This document shows, piece after piece, positions 35,794 through 44,980 of a stretch of DNA of 64,000 nucleotides; positions within the stretch are counted from its first letter, which is position 1; the number at the start of each line of letters is the position of its first letter. Origin of the DNA: Filimonas sp. Lineage in GTDB: Bacteria > Bacteroidota > Bacteroidia > Chitinophagales > Chitinophagaceae. The notes beneath the pieces are model-generated. The model saw nothing but the letters and a program-made list of their open reading frames with translations. It was not told the DNA's origin and did no database searches. The position numbers and the translations under genes are program-made. The stretch spans positions 124,001 to 188,000 of the forward strand of contig JAFKHH010000019.1 in NCBI GenBank assembly GCA_017306865.1. The letters run 5' to 3'.

Positions 35794-38700
35794 TTAATAA
35801 TGTTTGATCTGAGAAACGACATGATATGAAGATGACGGTGATATTTCGAATGTATATGTCTCCACATCGTCAATGTACACTGTGTACGTATCCAAATAAT
35901 CCAATAATACCTGAGTTGCACCATTTGGGATACTAACCGATAACGGTGTACTTGACTGTGAGACCAATACTCCCAGGGTTTCCTTTGTATACTTCTTCGT
36001 AAAATTAATCGTGCCGGTTCCACTCCAGGTGTATGGAATCGTACATTCAATGTCCTGGTAAAATTTCAGATACACTTCATCTGTACTAACGATATTATCA
36101 GATGAACCATAATAGTAATCTATATTCTTTATCTCTTGTCTTGCATAAATCGTTTGAGGAGGAGCATTAGTAGTATAATTATATTCATACACTTTCAACA
36201 CATTTCCCTCTTCATCCGTTAAAGATTTCAACCTGCCATCACTATCATACTTGAAAATGTTCATGACACCTCGCGCGTTCGTCTGGCTGGTAATACCAAT
36301 CATTGGATTGTATGTGTAAGTAGTGAATTCGCTTGGGCCACTTATCTGTCTAAGTCGGGCATTAAATTGCTTCCACTTGTCAATCTTAGCTTGTGTATCC
36401 ATATCTGAAACATCTGCAAGTAAAAGGTCCAGATTATTTGCTGAATAGCCAGGCACCGACCCCACCGCATTTGCAACCTGAGCATCATTGGCAGGTCCGC
36501 CGATGCCTCTAGACTCAACTATCGGTAGTGTGCTGTTATAACCATACGCCCAGTTTACGGTAAACTTATCTTTCGACATAGCAACTGGAAGCCCATAAGA
36601 GTTATAAAAATATTCGGCATAAGGGAAATAGCTTCCAGATGATAAGCCTTCCGTAAACAAACTTTCGTACCCAGGCTCTATCGCCAAACGATGAACATAT
36701 TGCGGACGTAATGCATAATAATATGTCGCTTCGCCTGAGTTTATTACCGGAGTGCTACTACCGAGTTGAGAGTAAACTAATTTCTCAACTGGTGCAGCCA
36801 ACATATGGTGTTGTTGTAGTTGAGCTATTGGGTCTGTTGAATTACTAGGGAATGAAAAATCATGCGGATACAATGTCCGCTGTAATTCTGCTATACCATT
36901 ACTTTTAATGAATTTAGTCTGCGTTAATTGTTGGTGTGCTTCATTATTATACTGAAATTCTTTGGTTGTCTGAACGTATTTCGCCTCATCATTCAAATCA
37001 TAAATCTTTACGTCCTCGTTTGTTTTATATATCCACTCAGTAGTTAAGTAATAGTAATAAAGACCGAAAGCACTCACTTGCCCTGTAACCGGATCAACGC
37101 CTTCCTCAAGGTCGTATTGTGAACAAGTTCCCTCATTAAGTCCCCATATCTCTCTTACCCGCAACGTTTTGAAATTTCCTTGTTGCTGAGATAAACGCCC
37201 GGAAAAACTATATGTGTTTGTAGCTTCTTGGACCTTGTAACCAGCAGAATTATAATCTATCTTCTTCTTTAACAGACCAGCCCTATAGGAGAGCAGATCC
37301 GTCGGAACCCCATACATCCAGCCATAGCCATCAGCATTTACACCATCAGTACTATATTCGTAAACAGTACTTCCTTTCTCACCATTCTCACCAATGCTTT
37401 CTTTTACTTTCGGATAGACAACATGCGAACCTTGTATCGAACTAGCGTATGCTTGGTTGTCACCGCTTATCGTGGTGATGTAGAAAATGGGGACATGATC
37501 GGCATTACACTCATAAGTATTATTTTGGTCAAGTTTGTTGCTTTCAAATTGAGAAGAAAATATAGGATTATACGCCATCAATCCTTCTCCTACGTATTCA
37601 TATTTCCTGACATTACTTGGTTGCGCCAATATCCCATCGTAATCTTCTATTCTACGAATGCGTAAGCCGCCTATCTCATGACCTGATTTCGGTGATGGTT
37701 TAGTATAATATCCACCATATGCAATTGTGTTTAACTCATAATAAAAGCGAGTATAGCCTTTCGTCGGATAAGAAAGTTTATATAGACTACCATAAAATGC
37801 CCGCTCCCTATCTGGCTTCCGGTCAGCGAACGAACTTAAACCGTCAACAGCATATCCTGCCCAAGGAATCAAATGGCCTGCAGTATTTGAATTCCAATAA
37901 CCCCAGGCATCAATTTCGCTATTGAAATTTTGCCGGTCAGGTAACGCAGCAGGATTGTAATACTCCATAGAATACGCACTAATCTCTGTATCATCATTCC
38001 CAATATCAACGATTCTGTTTAGAAACAACCGGCTTCCTGTGTTTTGATACTCAAAATTTTTCTTTAATACACGTCTGTTATAAAAGGAACTATACATTTC
38101 AATACTGGATAGTTGCTTAAGCCCGGAAATGTACGGATCAGACCTACTGGCTGCAGTAAAATTGACATACCCCCTCGGGCAATTAATCTGTGAGAGATAT
38201 ACGAAATCTTCGGTCACATTTAATTTATTTCCTTGTAAATAACGTATGTCACTAGGTCCATGATGTGCATAAGAAGATACATATCCAGTTATTCCTGCAG
38301 ATACCGTTGTTACATTCGGAGATGAATGTTGAAGCTGGTAGGTCGTTGTAACCTTGGTATACGAGAAAGTAATCGAATCTGTCAGGTCAGCCGACAATAT
38401 CTTCGTTAAATACCATGAAATAACTCTGGCTTTCGTAGCTCCTGAAACACCGATCGGTGGATCTACAACAGTAGTATATTTTACAGTCTTATAATCAAAC
38501 ACGTAAATATTGCCGTTCTCATCAACTATTTTTGGAACATCATTATTTTGATAGAGTCCTGTAACTTGGATGGGTTCGCGCGGAATGGTATACGCATTAC
38601 CATTATCTGTTAAAAAGCATTTGCCTGAACGACCTGGTAATGAATAATAAAATACATCGGCTTCATTGTCTGCGCTTTCAACCATGGATGCTTTTTTATC

Positions 38701-39084
38701 TAGGTTATCCCATCCATTTGTTGTTGATTGGCTAGGTATAGGATGAGTTCCCCGGTCATCTTTGTTGGCGTTGATCACTTGCGTAATCACTCCGACACCA
38801 GATAATGCCCAGTTAGCCCCTGTCCACGGCGATATCTCTTCAACCTTTACACCTGAAGAAATGTAATTTAATGACAAGGAAACGCTCAGTTGGCGGCTTT
38901 TCAATTCGCAAACTTGAATATTCACATTCGACGTACCTGTGAATGGCCCAATCGGCACCCTGCCAAATGTACCTAATGTAGCGACCTCGGGTGTTGGTGG
39001 AACATTATGCGTTACTTGTGACCTCGCACTGTTGAACCAAATAAATGCCAACATGGCGAACAGAATCTTGATCTTGTTTTTCAT
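35794..39084 (-). CDS. Rhs/YD-repeat shell protein
   Basis: The 1096-residue protein has a signal peptide (residues 1-22, ending ARSQ). The start of the mature part (PEVATLGTFGRVPIGPFTGTS, then LSLNYISSGVKVEEISPWTG and a WALSGVGVIT stretch) is the typical N-terminal beta domain of Bacteroidota Rhs-like proteins. YD-type repeats are visible near the end (FTTYTYNPMIGITSQTNARG, then FKYDSDGRLKSLTDEEGNVL). It has no toxin tip of its own. It lies 22 bases before the DUF6443 Rhs gene, and the two probably assemble as one shell split over two chains. Export to the surface or periplasm is expected; the route is unknown. Confidence 0.85.
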   Translation of the reverse strand: MKNKIKILFAMLAFIWFNSARSQVTHNVPPTPEVATLGTFGRVPIGPFTGTSNVNIQVCELKSRQLSVSLSLNYISSGVKVEEISPWTGANWALSGVGVITQVINANKDDRGTHPIPSQSTTNGWDNLDKKASMVESADNEADVFYYSLPGRSGKCFLTDNGNAYTIPREPIQVTGLYQNNDVPKIVDENGNIYVFDYKTVKYTTVVDPPIGVSGATKARVISWYLTKILSADLTDSITFSYTKVTTTYQLQHSSPNVTTVSAGITGYVSSYAHHGPSDIRYLQGNKLNVTEDFVYLSQINCPRGYVNFTAASRSDPYISGLKQLSSIEMYSSFYNRRVLKKNFEYQNTGSRLFLNRIVDIGNDDTEISAYSMEYYNPAALPDRQNFNSEIDAWGYWNSNTAGHLIPWAGYAVDGLSSFADRKPDRERAFYGSLYKLSYPTKGYTRFYYELNTIAYGGYYTKPSPKSGHEIGGLRIRRIEDYDGILAQPSNVRKYEYVGEGLMAYNPIFSSQFESNKLDQNNTYECNADHVPIFYITTISGDNQAYASSIQGSHVVYPKVKESIGENGEKGSTVYEYSTDGVNADGYGWMYGVPTDLLSYRAGLLKKKIDYNSAGYKVQEATNTYSFSGRLSQQQGNFKTLRVREIWGLNEGTCSQYDLEEGVDPVTGQVSAFGLYYYYLTTEWIYKTNEDVKIYDLNDEAKYVQTTKEFQYNNEAHQQLTQTKFIKSNGIAELQRTLYPHDFSFPSNSTDPIAQLQQHHMLAAPVEKLVYSQLGSSTPVINSGEATYYYALRPQYVHRLAIEPGYESLFTEGLSSGSYFPYAEYFYNSYGLPVAMSKDKFTVNWAYGYNSTLPIVESRGIGGPANDAQVANAVGSVPGYSANNLDLLLADVSDMDTQAKIDKWKQFNARLRQISGPSEFTTYTYNPMIGITSQTNARGVMNIFKYDSDGRLKSLTDEEGNVLKVYEYNYTTNAPPQTIYARQEIKNIDYYYGSSDNIVSTDEVYLKFYQDIECTIPYTWSGTGTINFTKKYTKETLGVLVSQSSTPLSVSIPNGATQVLLDYLDTYTVYIDDVETYTFEISPSSSYHVVSQIKHY

Positions 39085-39107
39085 TTTTTATTTTGGGTTG
39101 TAGTGTT

Positions 39108-40559
39108 TTAAAGCGAATAACCAATCCTAAATTTGATAGCCTGGCTCCTTGGCACTTGCTGGTAGCTGAGAAAATCCCATAACAATTGCAAGCGTATATC
39201 TTTCCTGCCAGCGCGAATTTTCTTTGTCAAACCAATCAATCCACCGGGCTGCCATACCTGGACATTACTAACCGTATTAATCGAGTTCAGTGAATGGAAA
39301 TAGTTGTATTCATAACCACCGGTTAACCACACCCTTCCTTTGAGTTTTGCTTCAATAAAACTTCGAATACCCACACCTTGATTGCTAATCTCAATATGAC
39401 CAACTGGCTTACCAAGACCGAGTTTATAACTTGCCCCTATTCCAATGACACTCCTATCATTTATTTTGTAACCCACAGACAAGCCCCAATCCATCGTTGC
39501 CGGTAATATGCTCGTCGTCCTTGCTGACTGTATATTGAAACCAAACTCCAGCCTCTCCCAAACATTCTTTGTTTTTTGTGAATTAGGTTTAAAGCCAGGA
39601 ATCTCTTCACCATTCTGCATCCCACCTGCCTTATTAAGTTTGTCTTTAAGAACGTTGAGTTGTGCCTGTGCTGATTCAAGCTGGCTATTTAATCCTTCGG
39701 ACGCTCCGGCAGTAGGAGTTGTTGAACGATCAGCAACCAGCCTTTGAACGTCAGCCCTGGTTTGAAGCTCACTTCCGATCCTATTAGATGCTTGTGCAAA
39801 ATCATTTCCTAAAAAGGCTGACAAATACCCATTTTCTTTAATGAACTTCGAAAAGGCGGGGATATTTCGGAGTGAGCTGATTAACTTTTCTTCGATTTTT
39901 TTCCGATCGTTGATAAGGGATTTATATTCATTAACGCGTTGACCAAAGTAGAAGAGGTCTTTATTGATATCTGACAATTGTGTAGAAACTGAAATCTTAT
40001 TAGTAATGGAATTTAAAAGCGCCTCCCTGCTTTTTATGAAATCAGTTACAGCGTTGACATTTTCAAATCTGTCTTGCAAAATTGCAAGTTGTCCACTTGC
40101 ACTTTGCAAACGCGCCATTGTTTCCGAGGACAGTTTCTGTCCTTTCTGTGTTAAAAATCTGATGGCAGACTGAATTGTGTCTAGATTCGGAATATAGTCA
40201 GGACGCTTTTTAGGTTTGAGTTCTACACAGCTGTCAGAAATAAGCCGCAAATACAAATTATATTCTGCATTACTCGTTTTCATATTCTGCGTTATTACAG
40301 AAGAATCTCCTTCAGCCATTTTTTGAGCTAACCTTTGCTCACTTCGATGAACTTTTTGTAATAAACGTTTAGAATCCTTCTCCAATGACTTAGTCATCTT
40401 GCTATACTTCCGTCGAATGGAAGAAATAAATGCGTCCACGTCCTTTGAGGAAGCCAATTGATCAAAACCTGAAGGCGAAGTAGATGATTGAGCGAAACCG
40501 CTAGCATGCAGCAAGACTATTGGCACAACAGCCAACAAATAGACTTTGAGTAGTTTCAA
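39108..40559 (-). CDS. Coiled-coil protein with beta-barrel-like C-terminus, first gene of the Rhs operon
   Basis: I do not recognise a named family for this 483-residue protein. Residues 1-23 are a signal peptide ending near SGFAQ. Residues 30-310 are helical with long charged coiled coils. Residues 325-483 alternate hydrophobic and polar residues in short strands (WGLSVGYKINDRSVIGIGAS, then FIEAKLKGRVWLTGGYEY) and end in AIKFRIGYSL, as in outer-membrane beta-barrels. It may be the outer-membrane anchor or exit pore for the two Rhs proteins after it (24-base gap); that is inference. A broken paralogue of its N-terminal half lies at 44364-44980, so the gene family comes with this region. Confidence 0.65.
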   Translation of the reverse strand: MKLLKVYLLAVVPIVLLHASGFAQSSTSPSGFDQLASSKDVDAFISSIRRKYSKMTKSLEKDSKRLLQKVHRSEQRLAQKMAEGDSSVITQNMKTSNAEYNLYLRLISDSCVELKPKKRPDYIPNLDTIQSAIRFLTQKGQKLSSETMARLQSASGQLAILQDRFENVNAVTDFIKSREALLNSITNKISVSTQLSDINKDLFYFGQRVNEYKSLINDRKKIEEKLISSLRNIPAFSKFIKENGYLSAFLGNDFAQASNRIGSELQTRADVQRLVADRSTTPTAGASEGLNSQLESAQAQLNVLKDKLNKAGGMQNGEEIPGFKPNSQKTKNVWERLEFGFNIQSARTTSILPATMDWGLSVGYKINDRSVIGIGASYKLGLGKPVGHIEISNQGVGIRSFIEAKLKGRVWLTGGYEYNYFHSLNSINTVSNVQVWQPGGLIGLTKKIRAGRKDIRLQLLWDFLSYQQVPRSQAIKFRIGYSL

Positions 40560-40640
40560 AGCGGTGGGTTTAGGTGATTAATAAGGCAACTGTCTAATCC
40601 AGTTTACTGAAGCAATACAACTAAACATCTATGATTTATT

Positions 40641-40660
40641 ATATGTGAAAAATCACATAT
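40641..40660. promoter_or_regulatory. Crp-like palindrome before the Rhs operon
   Basis: ATATGTGA-AAAA-TCACATAT is a perfect palindrome of eight-base arms, 82 bases before the first Rhs-operon start at 40559. The arms contain TGTGA/TCACA, the Crp half sites, but with a four-base rather than six-base spacer. Regulation by a Crp/Fnr-type protein is possible; it could also form a hairpin. Confidence 0.4.
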
Positions 40661-40699
40661 ACATGAAAAAGGTTGTTTTTGATAATTATCACTCTGGTT

Positions 40700-40822
40700 G
40701 GAGATTTTGGAACCTTTGACCACCTTGTTTTGCAAATCATTGACCAGTATTTCTATTGATACTGAATTAATTTGATGGTCACGTCATGATGTAATAACAT
40801 GATCCGCGCCTCCGAAATCTCC
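40700..40822 (-). repeat. 123-bp terminal-inverted-repeat element, copy 2
   Basis: The ends GGAGATTTTGGAA (40700-40712) and CTCCGAAATCTCC (40810-40822) are inverted repeats; twelve bases pair with one mismatch. It has the inner inverted repeat TGACCA/TGGTCA and the central hairpin CAGTAT/ATACTG. It matches copy 1 (30806-30928) at 98 of 123 positions with no gap but in the opposite orientation. It lies upstream of the Rhs operon, so the two copies bracket it. A frame through it is broken by a TGA, so it is not a gene. Confidence 0.8.
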
Positions 40823-40829
40823 ACACTGA

Positions 40830-40961
40830 ACATGTATATCAACAGAAGATAGAATTTCCAGCGCCATTGGCGGTGGAGGAGTACTTGCTGATGTCGTAAG
40901 GTGGCTAGATGTTGACCGCCATAGTAATCCTAGTGACTTACCGCAAATAGCAGGTTATTAA
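40830..40961 (+). pseudogene. 3' remnant of an unidentified gene
   Basis: From just after element copy 2 an open frame of 43 codons runs to a TAA at 40959-40961. Its product (SAIGGGGVLADVVRWLDVDR, then HSNPSDLPQIAGY) looks like a real protein C-terminus, but an in-frame TGA at 40827 and the element cut it off and no start remains. It ends two bases before the end of the convergent KAP gene. I cannot name the family. It is probably the tail of a gene truncated when the Rhs unit or its boundary element arrived. Confidence 0.4.
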
Positions 40962-40963
40962 TG

Positions 40964-43900
40964 CTACTCTGGTAACGTGATATAGTCATTTTCTTTAACC
41001 TTGGCTCTCCGCTTCAACCCGTTATAAGAATAGTCAACCGTTAGCAGCTTCGGCGTTCCAACTATAGGGTCAGGACCTAATTGATTGTTTGCCTTAGTAT
41101 GCAGTTGTTCTTCTTTAATGCGTCTTATTAAAACATCTTTGACATCAATAAACTGATGCTTTGCACCATACCTAGCTGAGTGAATAAGAAGGCGTTCCTT
41201 GGAATCATCGTCTTTTACAGTCAACATATAACCAACGATTTTTAAAAGGGTTTCTGTATATCTACCCCGTTGTTGCTTCTCAACGCTCTTCTTAATTTCC
41301 AATAGTTGCTCAATGGTCGCTGCGTTTAAATACGTCAAAGCATTGCAGCTATTCTCTGAATCGACGTGAACGATATTTTCTATGAATAATTGAGCCATTA
41401 CTTCAATTTGCGGAGAATTTGCTTCAAATGCAAACTTGCGGTAAAGCTTAAAGAAGTCGACCCTTGCGGGGTTGTTATAATATAAGCTCAGGGCATATTT
41501 GAAAAGAGGAGTACTAAACGTCGACAGACGATCTTTTTCCAATTGAAGAAGGATTGAATCTATCGTGTTTGTTATTCGCGCATCCTCTAGTAAACGTTGC
41601 CAAAAGCTGTTGGTGTCAGCTGAATCTCCTGTACAAATGTCTCCAGTTAACATTGTATATAACGCCGGAAAAATCCTCTCTGGAATTACTAGGTATTCAT
41701 TGTTGTCTTTTTGTAAAAGCAAAAACTGAGTCGCTGACAACCAACCTTTACTAGCTCTGATCTGCTGTTCATTGGTCAAGAATTGAATACTGTCATCAGC
41801 TGCCTCCGACGATGATAGAGCAAATTCATTCAGAAAATCAATAACTGCAATTTCAAAGTCGCTACCGTGTCGATAGAAATTGATCAAAAGAGGCCAAATA
41901 TTTAATTTGTATTCCGAGAATACGTAGGCATGTTTTATGAGACGAATAATATAAGGAATGCTGGCGGGGTCTTTGAGGTCTGCAGTTGGCTCTATTGCTT
42001 CTAAATACCTGTTGATAGCATATAGTAATTGCTCCACGGTGTCTTTTGGTAATACTTTTCCAATATTAGCCTTGTCCAATAGCACATTAATGCCCTTCAA
42101 GAATTTAACTTCTATTTCCTCGTTCAATTGTTCCCACGATTCAATTACTTTGATAAATAATTCCCGAACTAATTCCTCTTCAAATTCTATATGTGTAAAT
42201 AGATAGGCTACGGTTGGAAACTGATTATCATCTAATGAAATAACTCTAATTCCTTTAATTAACTCTGACAAGAATGAAGCTGAAACAAGTTCCTGTAATT
42301 GACCATCTGAATAAGATTGCAGCGCATTGTCATTTACAATGGTGTCCTGAATGAAAGTGCTTACTAATTCCTGATTAGTTTTATCTGCAAAGAGCCGGCA
42401 ATAAGCTACCAGAGTTTCATGCGCATGCGCATGTTGATCTTTGTGTTCGTTGTTAAAAAGAGTGCCGCGTATATACCAAAAAATATCCCTCGCGTTGTCA
42501 GGTTGAATATCTTTCGTTGCAAAGGCATACCGACAAATAATTTCAGGTTTAGTAACATAGGCCATAAAGTTGGGATAATTTGTAGATAGTTCATTTCTTA
42601 CGCGCAGGTGATCTGCTGAGCTTAGTTGAAATATTTCATTAACCTCAGAAATTACTTCGAGCGCCCCAATAACAGCGGTTTTGAAAAGTGTTCTTTTAAT
42701 TGCTGTATTCAACTGTTCTATTAATGCATTGATAACGCTTTCCTTGGTGACAGTTTTGTTTTCAATTGCCTTAATTATTTCTTCAACATCTCTACTCTCT
42801 ACTGCCTCCATTAGATCTGTAGGTAATAAGGCGTTACGGTCGGAGACCGACAATATTTTATCCCAAACTTCGTAATTCAAATTTCCTTCTATTGAAGTTG
42901 TTACTGCTGAAAATCTTAGGAAGGTCTGTTTCGAATTGTCGCTTACCTTGCCTTTATCTTCCTTATCCTTTTTCTTTTCATTTATACTATCAAAGAAAGA
43001 AGTATCCTCTTTAATAAGAATATTTGGGTTTTTGGCAATCACTTGGTAATACATCGGCCATTCGTCCCTGATGATAAGTGCTTTACAGATGAGGCTTTCA
43101 TATTGAATTGCAAATTCCTTTCCATGCCTATGCTCAAGAAAGCACATTTCTGCCGCCAGGTTATTACAAAACTGGATAATCTTTCTTGGATTAGAGGCGT
43201 ATTCTCTGCTAATAATGTCAATGGAAGTGGGCTGTAAACCTAATTGATACTTTTTGCTCACCTCATTTGTATAATCAAAAAGATCAAACGATTTAAATGG
43301 TTTAATCCTTATAATCACAGAGAATAATTTCCGCACAAACTCTGCTGCGTCTTTTGCTCCACCATTTTTTGAGTCTCCTATATGGCGAAGTAAAGCGTCT
43401 TCGTCAAAGGGAATGATAAAGATAACCTCCTGTTTATCGCATAGGAACGTTTTGATTGCTGTTAGCAGTTCGTACGCTGATTCTTTACTGCACCTATCAA
43501 TATTATCTACGACGATGTATAGTTTTTTGTAGCTCTTTTTAGCGTTTTTAGTTCGGGTTTCTTTTTTTGTTGTGAGAGCTTCTTGTACTAACTCTTTGTA
43601 ACAGTTCTCGAATTGCTCGGCGGCGAACAAATAAGGTGTTGAAACACTTTCCTTAAGATCAAGAAAGGCTCTCGACATAATTGAGACAAACAGGGTGATA
43701 ACTGCCCCTAAGGCAATTGTTTCCTTTGGATCGATTAGATTAACCCCACGGAGTAACAAGAGTATTAATAGAAGTGATAGTACAATTGAAACATACGGGA
43801 GCGAGAGAATTTGTCGCACCTTAGAATCGCGGGTTGCCGTTGTGTAAAATGAGTTGAATGTGCTTGAGCCCTCTAGTTTTAATTCATCTTTTACGGTTAC

Positions 43901-44164
43901 TAGGAAAGTGCGCCGGAAAGAATCGTTGACATATTTCCATGCATCGTAATATACAAAGCCTAATTCGGCGTTCTCTTTCGCTTTTTTCTCGAATGTTTTT
44001 AGAATGGAGGATTTGCCACTGCCCCATGCGCCTGCCAAGCCAATGGTGGTTGTAACCTTGGGTGGCACATTTGCACAGATTTCTTCTAATACTGCTACGT
44101 ATGGTTTTGTTTGTAGGAGATCATCATTCGTCAGATCTACCTCTATATCTGGAACGAGTTTCAT
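40964..44164 (-). CDS. KAP-family P-loop NTPase with membrane hairpin
   Basis: The 1066-residue protein has the KAP layout: Walker A GAWGSGKSS at about 45-53, a membrane hairpin inserted after it (about 122-139 and 151-168) and Walker B in YIVVDNIDR near 217-225, followed by the IIPFDEDALLRH segment. The remaining 750 residues are helical repeats without a known enzyme motif. KAP NTPases are membrane-bound and in bacteria are often found in defence and other accessory regions; the NTPase probably controls the action of the long C-terminal part. It lies between the Rhs operon and the Rhs-related pseudogene on the same strand, which supports an accessory or defence role. Target unknown. Confidence 0.85.
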   Translation of the reverse strand: MKLVPDIEVDLTNDDLLQTKPYVAVLEEICANVPPKVTTTIGLAGAWGSGKSSILKTFEKKAKENAELGFVYYDAWKYVNDSFRRTFLVTVKDELKLEGSSTFNSFYTTATRDSKVRQILSLPYVSIVLSLLLILLLLRGVNLIDPKETIALGAVITLFVSIMSRAFLDLKESVSTPYLFAAEQFENCYKELVQEALTTKKETRTKNAKKSYKKLYIVVDNIDRCSKESAYELLTAIKTFLCDKQEVIFIIPFDEDALLRHIGDSKNGGAKDAAEFVRKLFSVIIRIKPFKSFDLFDYTNEVSKKYQLGLQPTSIDIISREYASNPRKIIQFCNNLAAEMCFLEHRHGKEFAIQYESLICKALIIRDEWPMYYQVIAKNPNILIKEDTSFFDSINEKKKDKEDKGKVSDNSKQTFLRFSAVTTSIEGNLNYEVWDKILSVSDRNALLPTDLMEAVESRDVEEIIKAIENKTVTKESVINALIEQLNTAIKRTLFKTAVIGALEVISEVNEIFQLSSADHLRVRNELSTNYPNFMAYVTKPEIICRYAFATKDIQPDNARDIFWYIRGTLFNNEHKDQHAHAHETLVAYCRLFADKTNQELVSTFIQDTIVNDNALQSYSDGQLQELVSASFLSELIKGIRVISLDDNQFPTVAYLFTHIEFEEELVRELFIKVIESWEQLNEEIEVKFLKGINVLLDKANIGKVLPKDTVEQLLYAINRYLEAIEPTADLKDPASIPYIIRLIKHAYVFSEYKLNIWPLLINFYRHGSDFEIAVIDFLNEFALSSSEAADDSIQFLTNEQQIRASKGWLSATQFLLLQKDNNEYLVIPERIFPALYTMLTGDICTGDSADTNSFWQRLLEDARITNTIDSILLQLEKDRLSTFSTPLFKYALSLYYNNPARVDFFKLYRKFAFEANSPQIEVMAQLFIENIVHVDSENSCNALTYLNAATIEQLLEIKKSVEKQQRGRYTETLLKIVGYMLTVKDDDSKERLLIHSARYGAKHQFIDVKDVLIRRIKEEQLHTKANNQLGPDPIVGTPKLLTVDYSYNGLKRRAKVKENDYITLPE

Positions 44165-44253
44165 AGTTGGTAAGGATTATTGACAGGACGCTGTAGGTGG
44201 AATCGCGATCCGCTTTGTTTACACCGCCCTGTAAGGTTGAAAACTCTATAATA

Positions 44254-44287
44254 GGAAAATCCTCAAAATGAGGGAGGTGATTTTTCC
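44254..44287. other. Hairpin in the gap upstream of the KAP gene
   Basis: GGAAAATC (44254-44261) pairs with GATTTTTCC (44279-44287) with one bulged base, and CCTC/GAGG pairs inside. GGAAAATC recurs near 44320. The structure lies in the probable KAP promoter or leader region; its role is unknown. Confidence 0.3.
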
Positions 44288-44363
44288 CATTGACAAATTT
44301 CTTTTTTTGACCTTACTGGAAAATCTGATTTTGAAAATCCCCATTTAGTTGGTTGACCATCAA

Positions 44364-44980
44364 TCAGCAAGACGGGGGCCAATTGATCAAATTCCCCACT
44401 ATATTAAGCAAAGTGAATTGTTTGGTGAGATTCAATTTTTCTACTTGGGCTTTCAGTTGTTGTTGCCGTTCTTTGACGAATGCTTTGATATCATTAGCCC
44501 GTTGCAGTATGCTTTCAAAGCTTTTTAGCTGGCTATTTAGTGCCTGCACTTTCACCAGCTAGCCGGAAGGCAGTTTATCTTTTGCCTGTTCTAAAAAACA
44601 TGTTGCATTATGCACGCTATCAAGGCCAGGTATATACTCTTTTAAAGAAACTTTCTCTGTAACAGCAATCGTGCTTTTGAGTTTGGACTCCAGTTGTGCA
44701 TAACACTCCTGCGTGCCCTCAAGCAATGCATTAGAAGTATTGTCTTTAACGAGGTGGAAAAAATATAAGAAGGAAATAAAACCTGTAGCCTGTGGATCTC
44801 AGCAGAAACAGATTGCACCGTTCCTGTAGGAACAGTCATGTCTTCATCCTTGAACCAAATGTAACTTAGCGTTGAAATAGACTTCATGCTTACAGGCGCT
44901 TGTTTCTTCACCGGAAATGCTTGTACACCAATAAGCATAAAAAAACAAGCCAGCAAGATAAATTTGCAGTGGTTTTTCAT
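44364..44980 (-). pseudogene. Broken paralogue of the first Rhs-operon gene
   Basis: A signal peptide (MKNHCKFILLACFFMLIGVQ) starts at 44980. After about 70 residues the frame shifts; the continuation reads EYIPGLDSVHNATCFLEQAK, which lines up with DYIPNLDTIQSAIRFLTQKG of the protein at 39108-40559. An in-frame TAG near 44558 then interrupts it before KVQALNSQLKSFESILQ and DIKAFVKERQQQLKAQ, which match the next coiled-coil part (DRFENVNAVTDFIKSREALL). The C-terminal beta-barrel part is missing. With a frameshift, a stop and a truncation it is not functional. It shows that a second Rhs operon of the same kind once stood here. Confidence 0.7.

Noticed and set aside
30806-40822. Classical composite transposon with insertion sequences at both ends
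   Set aside because: The flanking elements are only 123 bp and encode no transposase, so they cannot be autonomous insertion sequences.
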